This document shows, in pieces, positions 42,576-50,830 of a stretch of DNA of 64,000 nucleotides; positions within the stretch are counted from its first letter, which is position 1; each line of letters starts with the position of its first letter. The translations under genes and the position numbers were made by a program. Location of the stretch: positions 1 to 64,000 of the forward strand of contig JAPPCX010000009.1 of NCBI GenBank assembly GCA_028875655.1, given 5' to 3'. The notes under the pieces were generated by a model. The model was not told where the DNA came from. It worked only from the letters and a program-made list of their open reading frames with translations, and did no database searches. Source of the DNA: Chloroflexota bacterium. GTDB taxonomy: Bacteria; Chloroflexota; Dehalococcoidia; Lucifugimonadales; UBA3495.

Positions 42576-43975
42576 TGGGCAACCTCTTCATTCCAGTCGA
42601 GCATGATGATTTTGACGGCCTGCCCGGCTTCTTTGCGCGGCAGGTCCGCCGGGCAAATCGCCAGACCATTCGCCCGCGACAGGGACGTGAGTATGTTGGA
42701 GCCCTGAGGCCCGGTAGGGTTGGCGAACCAGGTCCCGTCGCGCCGCTGGACCTCTACCCTGGCGTACACGCGACGACCGTCGCTGTTGAAAATCGGAGCG
42801 GTGAGCACGCCTTCCACCACCGGGCGGGCCAGCAGATCTCGCCCCAGCATCCGCCGGACGGCAGGCCGGCCGAACATCTCGAAGGCCAGCAGCGCGCTGA
42901 CCGGGTTTCCGGGCAACCCCAGCAAGGGCAGCGGACGGTCCTGTTCGCCGCGGAGCAGGCCGAAAGCCAGGGGCTTGGCCGGACGCATCCGCACCGACCA
43001 GAAGTTCATGTCGCCCCGCTGTTCCAGCACGTCCTTCACCATGTCGTAGTCGCCCTTGGACACGCCGGCGGAAGTCACCAGCAGGTCGGCGTCTGCGGCC
43101 TCGTCAATGCAACGGTGCAGGTCTTCCAGGGTGTCTCGTGCGATACCGATGATGCGCGGCGTGCCGCCGGCCGCGATTACCGCGGCCGCCACGCTGCTGC
43201 TGTTGCTGTCGTAGATATGGCCCGGAGCCAGCGATTCGCCGGCCGGGGTAAGTTCATCCCCGGTGGACAACACCGCCACGACCGGGCGGCGGATTACGCG
43301 GGCCGTGGTCAATCCCAGTGAGGCCATGACGCCGGCCTCGGCCGCCCGAATGACGGTCCCTGCCGGCAGCACCAACTCGCCGGCGGAAACATCCTCCCCA
43401 GCGGGGCGCACGTTGCTGCCCAGGGGCAGCGCCTTGCGAATAACTATCTCGTCCAGCGTCTCTCCCCGCGCCCGGCGATCAAGCTCGTCCGTTTCCTCAA
43501 AGGGCACTACGGTATCGGCGCCGTTGGGGACGGGAGCGCCGGTCATGATACGGATAGCCTTACCCTCGGCCACGGTGTCCTCGGAGACCTGCCCGGCGGC
43601 TACTGCGGAAATCACCGACAGCGTTGGAGGAGTTTCCGCCGCGCCGGCGATGTCGGAATGCAGCACCGCGTAACCGTCCATGGCCGAGTTGGCCAGTGGG
43701 GGCAGATCCAGGGGCGACGTGATGTCTTCGGCCAGGATCATGCCCAGGCACTCCAGGACTGGCAATTCCACCGAGTCCAGCGGCGAGAAGTGGGCCAGGA
43801 TTCTTGCGAAGGCTTCCTCCACCTCCAGCATATCTTCGTGGCCGTGAGGATCGTCGCGATGCCCTCCGTGGCGGCCGTGGCCGTGGTGGGCGCCGTGGTC
43901 GTGGATGCTCTCGTGATCCCCGTCCCCGTGAGCATCGTGGGCGTGCAGGTGGCGTGTGTGCTGGTGAGTAGCCAT
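42572..43975 (-). CDS. moeA: Molybdopterin molybdenumtransferase MoeA with His-rich head
   Basis: A 467-residue MoeA, which inserts molybdate into adenylylated molybdopterin. Conserved parts are NSAMDGYAV near residue 101, IMTGAPVPNGADTVVP, the SNVRPAGEDV segment, VLSTGDELTPAG, ITSAGVSKGDYDMVKDVL-type sequence (VTSAGVSKGDYDMVKDVL), and GLPGNPVSALL. Residues 1-50 form an unusual head with about one-third His (HQHTRHLHAHDAHGDGDH, then more). A clear ATG at 43975 lacks a strong ribosome binding site. The downstream acidic gene overlaps by 4 bp. Confidence 0.94.
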   Translation of the reverse strand: MATHQHTRHLHAHDAHGDGDHESIHDHGAHHGHGRHGGHRDDPHGHEDMLEVEEAFARILAHFSPLDSVELPVLECLGMILAEDITSPLDLPPLANSAMDGYAVLHSDIAGAAETPPTLSVISAVAAGQVSEDTVAEGKAIRIMTGAPVPNGADTVVPFEETDELDRRARGETLDEIVIRKALPLGSNVRPAGEDVSAGELVLPAGTVIRAAEAGVMASLGLTTARVIRRPVVAVLSTGDELTPAGESLAPGHIYDSNSSSVAAAVIAAGGTPRIIGIARDTLEDLHRCIDEAADADLLVTSAGVSKGDYDMVKDVLEQRGDMNFWSVRMRPAKPLAFGLLRGEQDRPLPLLGLPGNPVSALLAFEMFGRPAVRRMLGRDLLARPVVEGVLTAPIFNSDGRRVYARVEVQRRDGTWFANPTGPQGSNILTSLSRANGLAICPADLPRKEAGQAVKIIMLDWNEEVAQ

Positions 43976-44029
43976 AACGATTAATATTACCATAGTGCGC
44001 GGCTACTGCCGGCGCAGCTTCGTCGTCGG

Positions 44030-46516
44030 TTAACCGCGTATTGTGGCGCCCGCTTCCCGTTCCAGAACCCGCGTCAGTCCGTTCAGCGCCCGGTTCACGT
44101 CTTCGTTGGTCAAGGTACGGTCGGAAGCGCGGAACCTGATGCGAAAGGCCAGGGACCGGGCGCCTTCAGGCACGTTTTCGCCCGAGTACACGTCAAACAG
44201 TTCGGCTTGCTCCACCAGGCGCACGCGCTCGATCAGGCATTGCACCTGGCTGGCCGGCACGTTCTCCGGCACGACGAGCGCCAAGTCTCGGTTGGCTGCC
44301 GGGAATCGCGAAAGCGACTGGAAGCGATTTTCAGTTGATCCGTCGCCCTGAGTGGCGGCCAGCAGGTCATGCAGGCGCAACTCGAAATAGATGACCGGGT
44401 CCGCACCGAGGTTGAAAGCCTCGCGGATGTCGGGGTGCAATTCGCCCACGGCGCCGACGTCAACCGGCTGCGGGCCGGCAACGGCGATACTGGCGCAGCG
44501 GCCCGGATGGAACAGCGGACCGTCGGCCGACTGGTACAAGGCGGTGATGCCTATGCGGTCCAGCGAGGTGGTCAGTGTTCCGGTCAGGTCGAAAAAGTCC
44601 AGTGAATCGGATCCGCTCAGCCAGTTGGCATCGTAGCGTGGGCCGGACATAACGCCGGCAACCAACTCCTGTTCCATTGGTAAGGGGCTCGGTGGCAAAG
44701 AACTCGGAGGTAAGAGGCTCGACGGCGAAAGGTTCGGCGGCAGCCCAGAATCCTGCGGGATGAATGCCCGCCCCAGCTCGAACAGCCGGAAACCGCCGTC
44801 GTTGTGCCCCTGGTTGTAGGCCAGGGTGTTCAGGATGCTGGCGGCAAGGGTCGGCCTGAGCACGTCCTGCTCGGCGGACATCGGGTTGGCGACTCGGAGC
44901 AGGGATTTCGGCTGGTGGCCGGCGCGGTTCAGTTTTTCCAAATCATCCGGCCCTACCAGCGGGTAGCTGATGGTTTCCTGCATACCGGCGGCGGCCAGGG
45001 CGTCGCGCATTTGGTCCTTCAGCGCAGTCATCGCGTTGCCCTGGTGGTACGGGATGGGAGAGGACAGCATCGTGGTGGGCACCTCGTCGTAACCGATGAT
45101 GCGCACCACTTCCTCGATCAAATCTTCCTCAATGGCGATGTCGCTGCGCCAGTAGGGCGGGTCGGCTTCCAGGCTGTCCGGGCTCGTGCGCCGGGTCGTG
45201 ATGCCCAGGCTGCCCAGCACGGACTCCGCGCGGGCGATGTCCAGGTCCATGCCCAGCAATTGCCGGAGGCGCGCCACGGTTAAAGGCACGGGCGTGACGG
45301 GTTCGTCCCCAGCCGGAAACACGTCGATGATGCCGGCAGCCGCTTCGCCGCCGGCCGTTTCCAGGATCAGCCGGGTTGCGCGGCGCAGGGCGATGGGCGC
45401 GAGTTCGGGACGCAGGCCCTTCTCGAAACGCAGGCTGGCCTCGGTGCGCAGGTTGAGTTCGGTGGACGTGCGCCGGTTGTTCAGGTTGTGGAACGTCGCG
45501 GATTCCAGCAGCATATTCTTTGTGGCCGGCGTGATCTCGCTGTTGGCGCCGCCCATCACGCCGCCGATGCCGATGGCCTGCGCCGGGTCGGCGATCAGCA
45601 GGTTGTCGGAATTCAGAGTCCGCTCCACCTCATCCAGGGTGGTGAACTTCTCGCCGTCCGTGGCGCGACGCACCACCACGTGGCGGTCGGTGACGGTATC
45701 CAGATCGAAGGCGTGCAAGGGCTGGTTGAACTCCAGCATGACGTAGTTGGTGACGTCCACCACGTTGTTGATGGGACGCAGGCCGGCGCGGGTGAGGCGG
45801 TCCTGCAACCAATGGGGTGATGGTCCGATGGTGATTCCGGTGATGACCGAGGCGGTGTAGCGCAAGCACAGGTCGGGGTCGGCGATGCTGACTTTGGCAA
45901 GTTCCGAGACCGGTGTAGCCGACTCCGCGTAGGATATTTCCGGCACGCGCACCTGCTGGCTGGTAATCGCGCCGATCTCGCGCGCCACGCCCAGCATGGA
46001 AAGGCAGTCGCCCCGGTTGGGCGTCAGCTCCAGCTCAAGGAAAGTGTCGCCGAGAACGTCGTCGAGAGCCGTGCCGACGACAGCATCATCGGGGAGGACT
46101 ATGATGCCCTCGTGTTCGTCGCTGATCTCCAGTTCCGCCTCGGAGCAGATCATGCCCTCGGAAACGATGCCCCGGATGCGGGCGGGTTTCAGCTCCTCAC
46201 GGCGTCCGGTGTGCATGTTGAGCAGGGTGACGCCGGGGCGGGCGAAGCAGATTTTCTGACCCGCCGCCACGTTGGGCGCACCACACACCACTTCCAACGG
46301 CGGGCCGTCGCCCGGGTCAACCTGGCACAGGGTCAGCGTATCGGCGTTGGGATGCGGCCTGGTGGCGCGCACGTAGCCGACCACGCAGCCGTCCCAGCCG
46401 CCCCGGGTGATAACGTCGCCCACTTCAATGCCACCCATGGTGAGCCGGTGGGCCAGCTCGTCCGGCGGCAGGGTAATGTCAACGTATTCGGAAAGCCAGG
46501 AGAAAGGGATGAGCAT
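44030..46516 (-). CDS. pheT: Phenylalanyl-tRNA synthetase beta subunit
   Basis: An 828-residue PheT of the alpha2beta2 synthetase. The N-terminal tRNA-binding OB fold contains DELAHRLTMGGIEVGDV and GCVVGYVRATRPHPNADTL. The B3/B4 editing module contains the MLEFNQPLHAFDLDTV motif. The B5 domain and the catalytic-like module follow, and the C-terminal FDX-ACB anticodon domain ends it (FPAANRDLALVVPENV, FRIRFRASDRTLTNEDVN). A Pro/Ser/Leu-rich insertion coded by four 15-bp tandem repeats is at 44679-44738. It lies 36 bp after pheS. Confidence 0.96.
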   Translation of the reverse strand: MLIPFSWLSEYVDITLPPDELAHRLTMGGIEVGDVITRGGWDGCVVGYVRATRPHPNADTLTLCQVDPGDGPPLEVVCGAPNVAAGQKICFARPGVTLLNMHTGRREELKPARIRGIVSEGMICSEAELEISDEHEGIIVLPDDAVVGTALDDVLGDTFLELELTPNRGDCLSMLGVAREIGAITSQQVRVPEISYAESATPVSELAKVSIADPDLCLRYTASVITGITIGPSPHWLQDRLTRAGLRPINNVVDVTNYVMLEFNQPLHAFDLDTVTDRHVVVRRATDGEKFTTLDEVERTLNSDNLLIADPAQAIGIGGVMGGANSEITPATKNMLLESATFHNLNNRRTSTELNLRTEASLRFEKGLRPELAPIALRRATRLILETAGGEAAAGIIDVFPAGDEPVTPVPLTVARLRQLLGMDLDIARAESVLGSLGITTRRTSPDSLEADPPYWRSDIAIEEDLIEEVVRIIGYDEVPTTMLSSPIPYHQGNAMTALKDQMRDALAAAGMQETISYPLVGPDDLEKLNRAGHQPKSLLRVANPMSAEQDVLRPTLAASILNTLAYNQGHNDGGFRLFELGRAFIPQDSGLPPNLSPSSLLPPSSLPPSPLPMEQELVAGVMSGPRYDANWLSGSDSLDFFDLTGTLTTSLDRIGITALYQSADGPLFHPGRCASIAVAGPQPVDVGAVGELHPDIREAFNLGADPVIYFELRLHDLLAATQGDGSTENRFQSLSRFPAANRDLALVVPENVPASQVQCLIERVRLVEQAELFDVYSGENVPEGARSLAFRIRFRASDRTLTNEDVNRALNGLTRVLEREAGATIRG
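44679..44738. repeat. 15-bp tandem repeats (4 units) within pheT
   Basis: Units GGTAAGGGGCTCGGT, GGCAAAGAACTCGGA, GGTAAGAGGCTCGAC and GGCGAAAGGTTCGGC follow one another on the + strand. In PheT they encode a Leu/Pro/Ser-rich loop, and the period keeps the frame. Confidence 0.75.
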
Positions 46517-46552
46517 GATTAGCGCGTAGCCTTTAGGAGGGACACCGGGTGA

Positions 46553-47614
46553 TCAGAACTGCCTGAGGAACCTCACATCGTTGCGATAGAAGTGGCGGAT
46601 GTCGTCGATGCCGTATTTGAGCATACCGATGCGCTCGGGTCCCATGCCGAAGGCGAAGCCGGTGTAACGCTGGGGGTCGTAGCCCACGCCTTCCAGCACG
46701 CGAGGATGCACCATGCCGGCGCCCATGATCTCGATCCAGTCCTCATCCCGGTTGATGGGGCGCTTTCCGGTGGCCGGGTCAACAAAGTTGGATATCGACA
46801 TATCGACGCCTGGTTCAACGAAGGGGAAATAGTCGCACCGGAACCGGATCTGACGGTCGGGGCCGAACACCCGGCGGGCGAATTCGTACAACGTTCCCTT
46901 CAGGTTGGCGAAAGTGATGCCCTCAGCCACGGCCAACCCTTCGACCTGGTAGAAATGCCATTCGTGGGTAGCGTCCGTCGCCTCGTAACGGTAGCACTTG
47001 CCGGGCACGATCACGCGCACGGGCGGATCCTGAGCCTCCATGACGCGGGCCTGCATGGGCGAAGTGTGGGTACGCAGCAGCATCGGCTGCTGCCCTTCCT
47101 CGTTGACGTAGTCCACCCACAGCGAGTTCCACATATCCCGCGCCGGATGGCCGGAGGGGATGTTCAACATCTCGAAGTTGTAGTGATCCAGCTCCACTTC
47201 CGGCCCTTCGACCACGCTGAAGCCCATGGCGATGAACGCGGCGCAAATCTCGCGGACGATCTGAGTGGTGGGATGGAGTCGCCCGGTGATTACCGGCCGG
47301 CCGGGCAGGGTGACGTCCAGTGCGCCGGCCGCCGCCAGTTTGGCCTCGGACAGTTCCCGGATCCGGCGGGCCAGCGCTTCTTCCAGGGCGTTTTTGGCCT
47401 GGTTGGCCTGCGCGCCGACTTCACGCCGTTGCTCCGGCTCGAGCTGGGGGATGGAGCGCAAAACGCCCGTAATCTGCCCTCGCCGGCCCAGGTAGCTTAC
47501 TCGCCATTGCTCGGCACCATCCGGATTGGAGACGGCGTCCAGTTCCTTAAGGGCTTGGTTGGTCAACGTTGCGATGGACGCTGCGGAGGGCGATTCGACA
47601 CTGGGTTGGGACAC
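46553..47614 (-). CDS. pheS: Phenylalanyl-tRNA synthetase alpha subunit
   Basis: A 353-residue PheS, the catalytic subunit. GRLHPTTQIVREICAAFIAM leads the catalytic core near residue 113, with GFSVVEGPEVELDHYNFEML and LLRTHTSPMQARVME after it; the C-terminal GFAFGMGPERIGMLKYGI holds motif 3. GTG 47614 (VSQPSVESP) is the likely start. The frame stays open to 47695, but that part looks non-coding. No strong ribosome binding site marks the start, so it is uncertain by some codons. Transcribed with pheT. Confidence 0.95.
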   Translation of the reverse strand: MSQPSVESPSAASIATLTNQALKELDAVSNPDGAEQWRVSYLGRRGQITGVLRSIPQLEPEQRREVGAQANQAKNALEEALARRIRELSEAKLAAAGALDVTLPGRPVITGRLHPTTQIVREICAAFIAMGFSVVEGPEVELDHYNFEMLNIPSGHPARDMWNSLWVDYVNEEGQQPMLLRTHTSPMQARVMEAQDPPVRVIVPGKCYRYEATDATHEWHFYQVEGLAVAEGITFANLKGTLYEFARRVFGPDRQIRFRCDYFPFVEPGVDMSISNFVDPATGKRPINRDEDWIEIMGAGMVHPRVLEGVGYDPQRYTGFAFGMGPERIGMLKYGIDDIRHFYRNDVRFLRQF

Positions 47615-47796
47615 GATAGCATTCTGCAATACAATAGTGGGTACGAAATTATAGGCAGCTGCCCGGCGACGGGTCAAGGCGCGGAAATTTGTCATATAAT
47701 GATTGGGCCGCTAATTCTGTATCCGTGGCTGGAATGGACGACCCTGCAATCGGTCGTACTATCGTAGTGACGCAGTTCCCAAGGAGGAAAATCCCG

Positions 47797-48123
47797 ATGG
47801 CTGACGAATTTGTCAAAGTCGCCTCTCTCAGCGACATCCCCCCAGGCGACATGGTTTCAGTGAGAGTTGGGTCGGAAGAGATTCTGCTGGTCAACCTAGA
47901 CGGTGAGTTGCACGCCTGCGACGACATCTGCACCCACGCCTACGCCAACCTGTCCGAAGGGGATCTCGAAGAGGGTGAAGTGGTTTGCCCGCTGCACGGG
48001 GCGGTTTTCGACGTTGCCTCCGGGAATCCCGTAACCCCGCCCGCCACCGAGGCGCTGCGCAAGTTTGCCATCCAGGTGGATGGCGACGACGTGCTGGTCG
48101 GGCCGGTTATCGAAGCCGAATAG
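47797..48123 (+). CDS. Rieske-type [2Fe-2S] ferredoxin
   Basis: A 108-residue Rieske ferredoxin. The cluster ligands are in CDDICTHAYANLSEGDLEEG (Cys-x-His) and VVCPLHGAVFDVASG (Cys-x-x-His). AAGGAGG stands 9 bases before the ATG. It would carry electrons to a Rieske oxygenase or a nitrite reductase-like enzyme. No oxygenase is next to it. It diverges from pheS, and TATAAT at about 47694-47699 could be its -10 element. Confidence 0.93.
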   Translation: MADEFVKVASLSDIPPGDMVSVRVGSEEILLVNLDGELHACDDICTHAYANLSEGDLEEGEVVCPLHGAVFDVASGNPVTPPATEALRKFAIQVDGDDVLVGPVIEAE

Positions 48124-48217
48124 CGTCTATCCCAAAGAAAATAACAGCGGCACCGACACTAGGCCGGCGTCGCTGTTTCACGTCTGGACGGCTAATGGCG
48201 TCCGTCGCTCTTCCCGT

Positions 48218-49048
48218 CTAGTCCCCTTCCCGGATGTTCTGGTACACCGCCAGCGGCGTCGCCGCCAGCAAGCCTGCGTCCACCGGCAGCACCACGCCCG
48301 ACACCCAGCGTGACTCGTCGCTGGCCAGAAAGAGGGCGGCGTAAGCGATGTCCCAGGCGTTGCCTTCCGTTCCCAGCGGCCCGGCCTTGCGCCGGCGTTC
48401 CCGCGTCTGCTCCGGCATCGCGCCGGCCACCATGGGCGTGTAGATGTGCCCCGGCGCGATCACGTTCACCCGCACGTTGTCCCGGCCCAGGTGTACCGCC
48501 ATCGTCTCCGACATACCGATCACGCCGGACTTGGATGCCGAGTAGGGAATGCTCGCCAGCCCGCTGCCGGCTCGCACGCCGGCGATGGATGACATATTGA
48601 TGATGCTGCCCCCGCCGGCGTCAATCATCTTCGGCACGGCGTATTTGGTGGTGAGCATCATGCTCTTCAGGTTCACGTCCAGGACGTTGTCCCATACGCT
48701 TTCCTCAACGTCGGTGGGCGTCCCGGGGCCGGTGATGCCCACGTTGTTGAACAGGACGTGCAACGCGCCGTAGCGTTCTACTGCGGCATCAACTATGGCC
48801 TCGCAGTCGGCGGCAGACGTCACGTCGGCCGCCATGATGGAACCCTCGCCGCCCTCTTCGTGAATGACCGCCAGGGTCTCTTCGGCCGCCTGCGGATTCC
48901 GGTCCACCAGGAGCACCTTCGCGCCCTCCCGTGCGAACAGGATCGAGGCGGCTTTGCCGGTTCCCATGCCCGGCCCGCTGGAACCGGCGCCGGTGATGAT
49001 GGCGACTTTGTCCTGGAGCCGTGGGCGTCCAGAGGGGAGCAGCGTCAT
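48218..49048 (-). CDS. SDR family oxidoreductase
   Basis: A 276-residue short-chain dehydrogenase. The coenzyme motif is ITGAGSSGPGMGTGKAASI near residue 17. FNNVGITGPG is the NNAG-type motif and the catalytic Ser-Tyr-Lys are in SSIAGVRAGSGLASIPYSASKSG. ATG 49048 has TGGAGGT 6-7 bases before it. It is the last gene of the leftward cluster from 53121. The substrate is unknown; the context suggests an alcohol or hydroxyacid. Confidence 0.92.
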   Translation of the reverse strand: MTLLPSGRPRLQDKVAIITGAGSSGPGMGTGKAASILFAREGAKVLLVDRNPQAAEETLAVIHEEGGEGSIMAADVTSAADCEAIVDAAVERYGALHVLFNNVGITGPGTPTDVEESVWDNVLDVNLKSMMLTTKYAVPKMIDAGGGSIINMSSIAGVRAGSGLASIPYSASKSGVIGMSETMAVHLGRDNVRVNVIAPGHIYTPMVAGAMPEQTRERRRKAGPLGTEGNAWDIAYAALFLASDESRWVSGVVLPVDAGLLAATPLAVYQNIREGD

Positions 49049-49061
49049 TATGTACCTCCAG

Positions 49062-49095
49062 TAGCTAGGGGCAGGTTTCAAACCTGTACCTACGG
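49062..49095. repeat. GTAGGGGC-type palindromic repeat
   Basis: An imperfect palindrome centred on GGTTTCAAACC, with TAGGGGC and GTACCTA sides. It lies between the SDR and the AhpD-like gene. Confidence 0.6.
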
Positions 49096-49102
49096 GCGCA
49101 GT

Positions 49103-49669
49103 TCAGGACACGGGCACAGCCTCGGTTTGCAGCAGCCAGTCCTGCGCCCGTTTCGCTTCGTCCGAAAGCCACTGGCTCATTATGGCTTCCCTGCCTTCGG
49201 GTATCTCAACGCCGAGGCCGTCGGCCAGCCGGTTCATGAAGTTGAACACGCAGGTGATGGCTACGGTGGACAGCACCTGCTCGTCGGTGAGGCCAAGGGA
49301 ACGCAGATGTTCGATGTCTGATTCTGCCATCGCGGCCGGCGTCAGCGTGAGCTTGACGGCGTAGTCCAGGATAGCCCGTGTCTGTGGGTCCAGGTCAGCC
49401 TGCTTGTAGTCGTGGATGATGTGCGACGAGTATTCAGGATCGCCGCAATGTTGACGGAGGAACCCTCCGTGGGCGACGGCTCAATACCGGCAACGGTTCA
49501 CCAGCGACACCACAGTGGCGATGGCCTCTTCCTGCGTCCGGGTCAGCGCCGAAGAGCCGAAGGTGGCGTTGGCGTTCAGGTTCTGCACCGCCGCCATCAG
49601 GTCCGGATTGATGGACATGCACTTGATGACGGCGGGAACGGCGGCATCCGTTTCACGTATCCATGACAT
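49103..49669 (-). CDS. AhpD-like selenoprotein (CxxU), carboxymuconolactone decarboxylase superfamily
   Basis: A 188-residue AhpD/peroxidase-related protein read through an in-frame TGA at 49483-49481. Before the TGA, MSWIRETDAAVPAVIKCMSI and LTRTQEEAIATVVSLVNRCRY fit the family; after it the frame continues AVAHGGFLRQHCGDPEYSSH and on to LAIT-like helices (VLSTVAITCVFNFMNRLADG). The active site CxxC would read CRYU, with the conserved HG after it. GGAG is 7 bases before ATG 49669. A hairpin lies just after the TGA. Known family members reduce peroxides or partner with redox relays. AhpD-like selenoproteins are known from earlier surveys. Conventional calling splits this gene in two. Confidence 0.85.
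49442..49480 (-). promoter_or_regulatory. SECIS-like hairpin after the AhpD-like TGA
   Basis: Following the UGA, ACGGAGG and CCTCCGT form a perfect 7-bp stem with a GTT loop, starting 10 bases after the codon. A GCCG/CGGC outer pairing may extend it. Bacterial SECIS elements sit in this position and have a guanine in the apical loop. Confidence 0.65.
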
Positions 49670-49704
49670 TGCATTGCTCCTTGGTGTAGGACGTGATTTT
49701 GAAT

Positions 49705-49732
49705 GGGGGGCGGGTTTCAAACCCGTCCCTAC
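49705..49732. repeat. GTAGGGGC-type palindromic repeat
   Basis: GGGGGGCGGGTTTCAAACCC followed by GTCCCTAC. It covers the stop codon of the FlK-like gene (TAG at 49731-49729) and is related to 49062-49095. Confidence 0.6.
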
Positions 49733-50124
49733 GCCAGGTCAGATTGCGGCACCACGGCCATTTTGTGCTCGGCGGTGCCTAATATCACGTCGCCCAGCCG
49801 CGCGACCACCTCGAAGCGCAGCTTGTTGCCGGACACATCCATCAGCGTAGATGTTCCCGTCACCCGGTCGCCCACGCCGGCCGGCGCCAAGTGCTTGACG
49901 TTGACCTCATAGCCCACCACCGTTTGACTCTCGGCCAGCAGCGGGCGCACCGCCGCGAACGATGCCTGCTCCATGAGCATCACCATGGCCGGGGTGCTGA
50001 ACTTGGGCGTGTGCGGGGCCAGGTGTTCGTCCGCTACGGTCAATTCGACCTCGCCCGCCAGACCCGGCCGGATGGCCGGATTCAACGGCGGGCGAGATAC
50101 GTTTGCTTGATTGGGAGTAGCCAC
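49729..50124 (-). CDS. FlK-like hotdog thioesterase
   Basis: A 131-residue hotdog-fold protein like fluoroacetyl-CoA thioesterase FlK. FSTPAMVMLMEQASFAAVRP carries the Thr and Glu, and VNVKHLAPAGVGDRVTGTST has the conserved His. It would hydrolyse a small acyl-CoA. The start is GTG 50124, without a clear ribosome binding site. It lies between two selenoprotein genes on the same strand. Its partner metabolite is unknown. Confidence 0.85.
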   Translation of the reverse strand: MATPNQANVSRPPLNPAIRPGLAGEVELTVADEHLAPHTPKFSTPAMVMLMEQASFAAVRPLLAESQTVVGYEVNVKHLAPAGVGDRVTGTSTLMDVSGNKLRFEVVARLGDVILGTAEHKMAVVPQSDLA

Positions 50125-50143
50125 AGGCTACCAATGCGGAGGT

Positions 50144-50707
50144 TTACGCGGCTGGGACGGGCGCTCCGGTCAGGATGGACTCAACCTCGTCGGCCAGCTC
50201 GGCGGCTCGCTGTTTCACCTCATCGTCGGTGAGGCTGGACAGCGGATGCTGGGCCACGATGTACCGGTAGTCGGGAACACCCATCATGCGGGTCATAGCC
50301 TGGGCGGTGTTCAGGAACACGTGGGTGATGATGGCAGCGGTGGGGACGCCGCGCTTTTCCATGTCGATTCCGTCGTGCACACTGCACGAACTGCAAGACC
50401 CTCAATCACCCACCCCGGTGATGAGGTAGTCCACCTCGCCCAGGATGGAGTCGATCACATCCTGCTTGGCCGGCAGGCTGGCGTGGTGCTTACTGAAATA
50501 CTTGACCTCGGAAAAGCCGTGGCGCTCGTTGAGGATATTCCCCAGTTCATGCAGCAGCTTATCGGCGTTGGCCTTGGAGTTCTCCATGAGGCCCAGCCGC
50601 TTGCCGGCAAGGCCGCCAGAGCGGTCGTTCATGCGGAACTCGGTTTGGGGCAACTCGGTGCCCTTGGGGTTGACGAGCCGTAGGCGGCTCATTTCGGCGG
50701 TAGTCAT
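50144..50707 (-). CDS. UGSC-family selenoprotein
   Basis: A 187-residue protein with the signature GVGDUGSCSSCSVHDGIDME, in which U is the in-frame TGA at 50404-50402. The N-terminal part has NDRSGGLAGKRLGLMENSKA and DKLLHELGNILNERHGFSEV; the C-terminal part has RGVPTAAIITHVFLNTAQAM. ATG 50707 has GGAGGT 5 bases upstream. The UGSC family is named for this motif and occurs with Sec or Cys; its biochemical role is not established to my knowledge. The codon after the TGA fits the family exactly, so misassembly is unlikely. Confidence 0.9.
50382..50396 (-). promoter_or_regulatory. SECIS-like hairpin after the UGSC TGA
   Basis: UUGCA and UGCAG arms (one U-G pair) enclose a GUUCG loop, starting 5 bases after the TGA. 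It is short but well placed for SelB recognition. Confidence 0.5.
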
Positions 50708-50830
50708 ATCTAACCTCCGTTGGCGTGGTGATCGGAACTTGCGTAGTAGCGTGATTGTACCGTTATTCGACGGTGTTGCGTAACCCCTGGGACGCACAAT
50801 CGTGGCCGGCTCGGGAACTCAACGCCGCGA

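Noticed and set aside
49103-49330. Short stand-alone gene starting MAESDIEHL
   Set aside because: It is the second half of the AhpD-like selenoprotein gene; there is no ribosome binding site at this start, and the frame continues from the TGA upstream.
50144-50380. Short stand-alone gene starting at GTG 50380 (VHDGIDME)
   Set aside because: It is the part of the UGSC gene after the TGA; the family signature spans the TGA.
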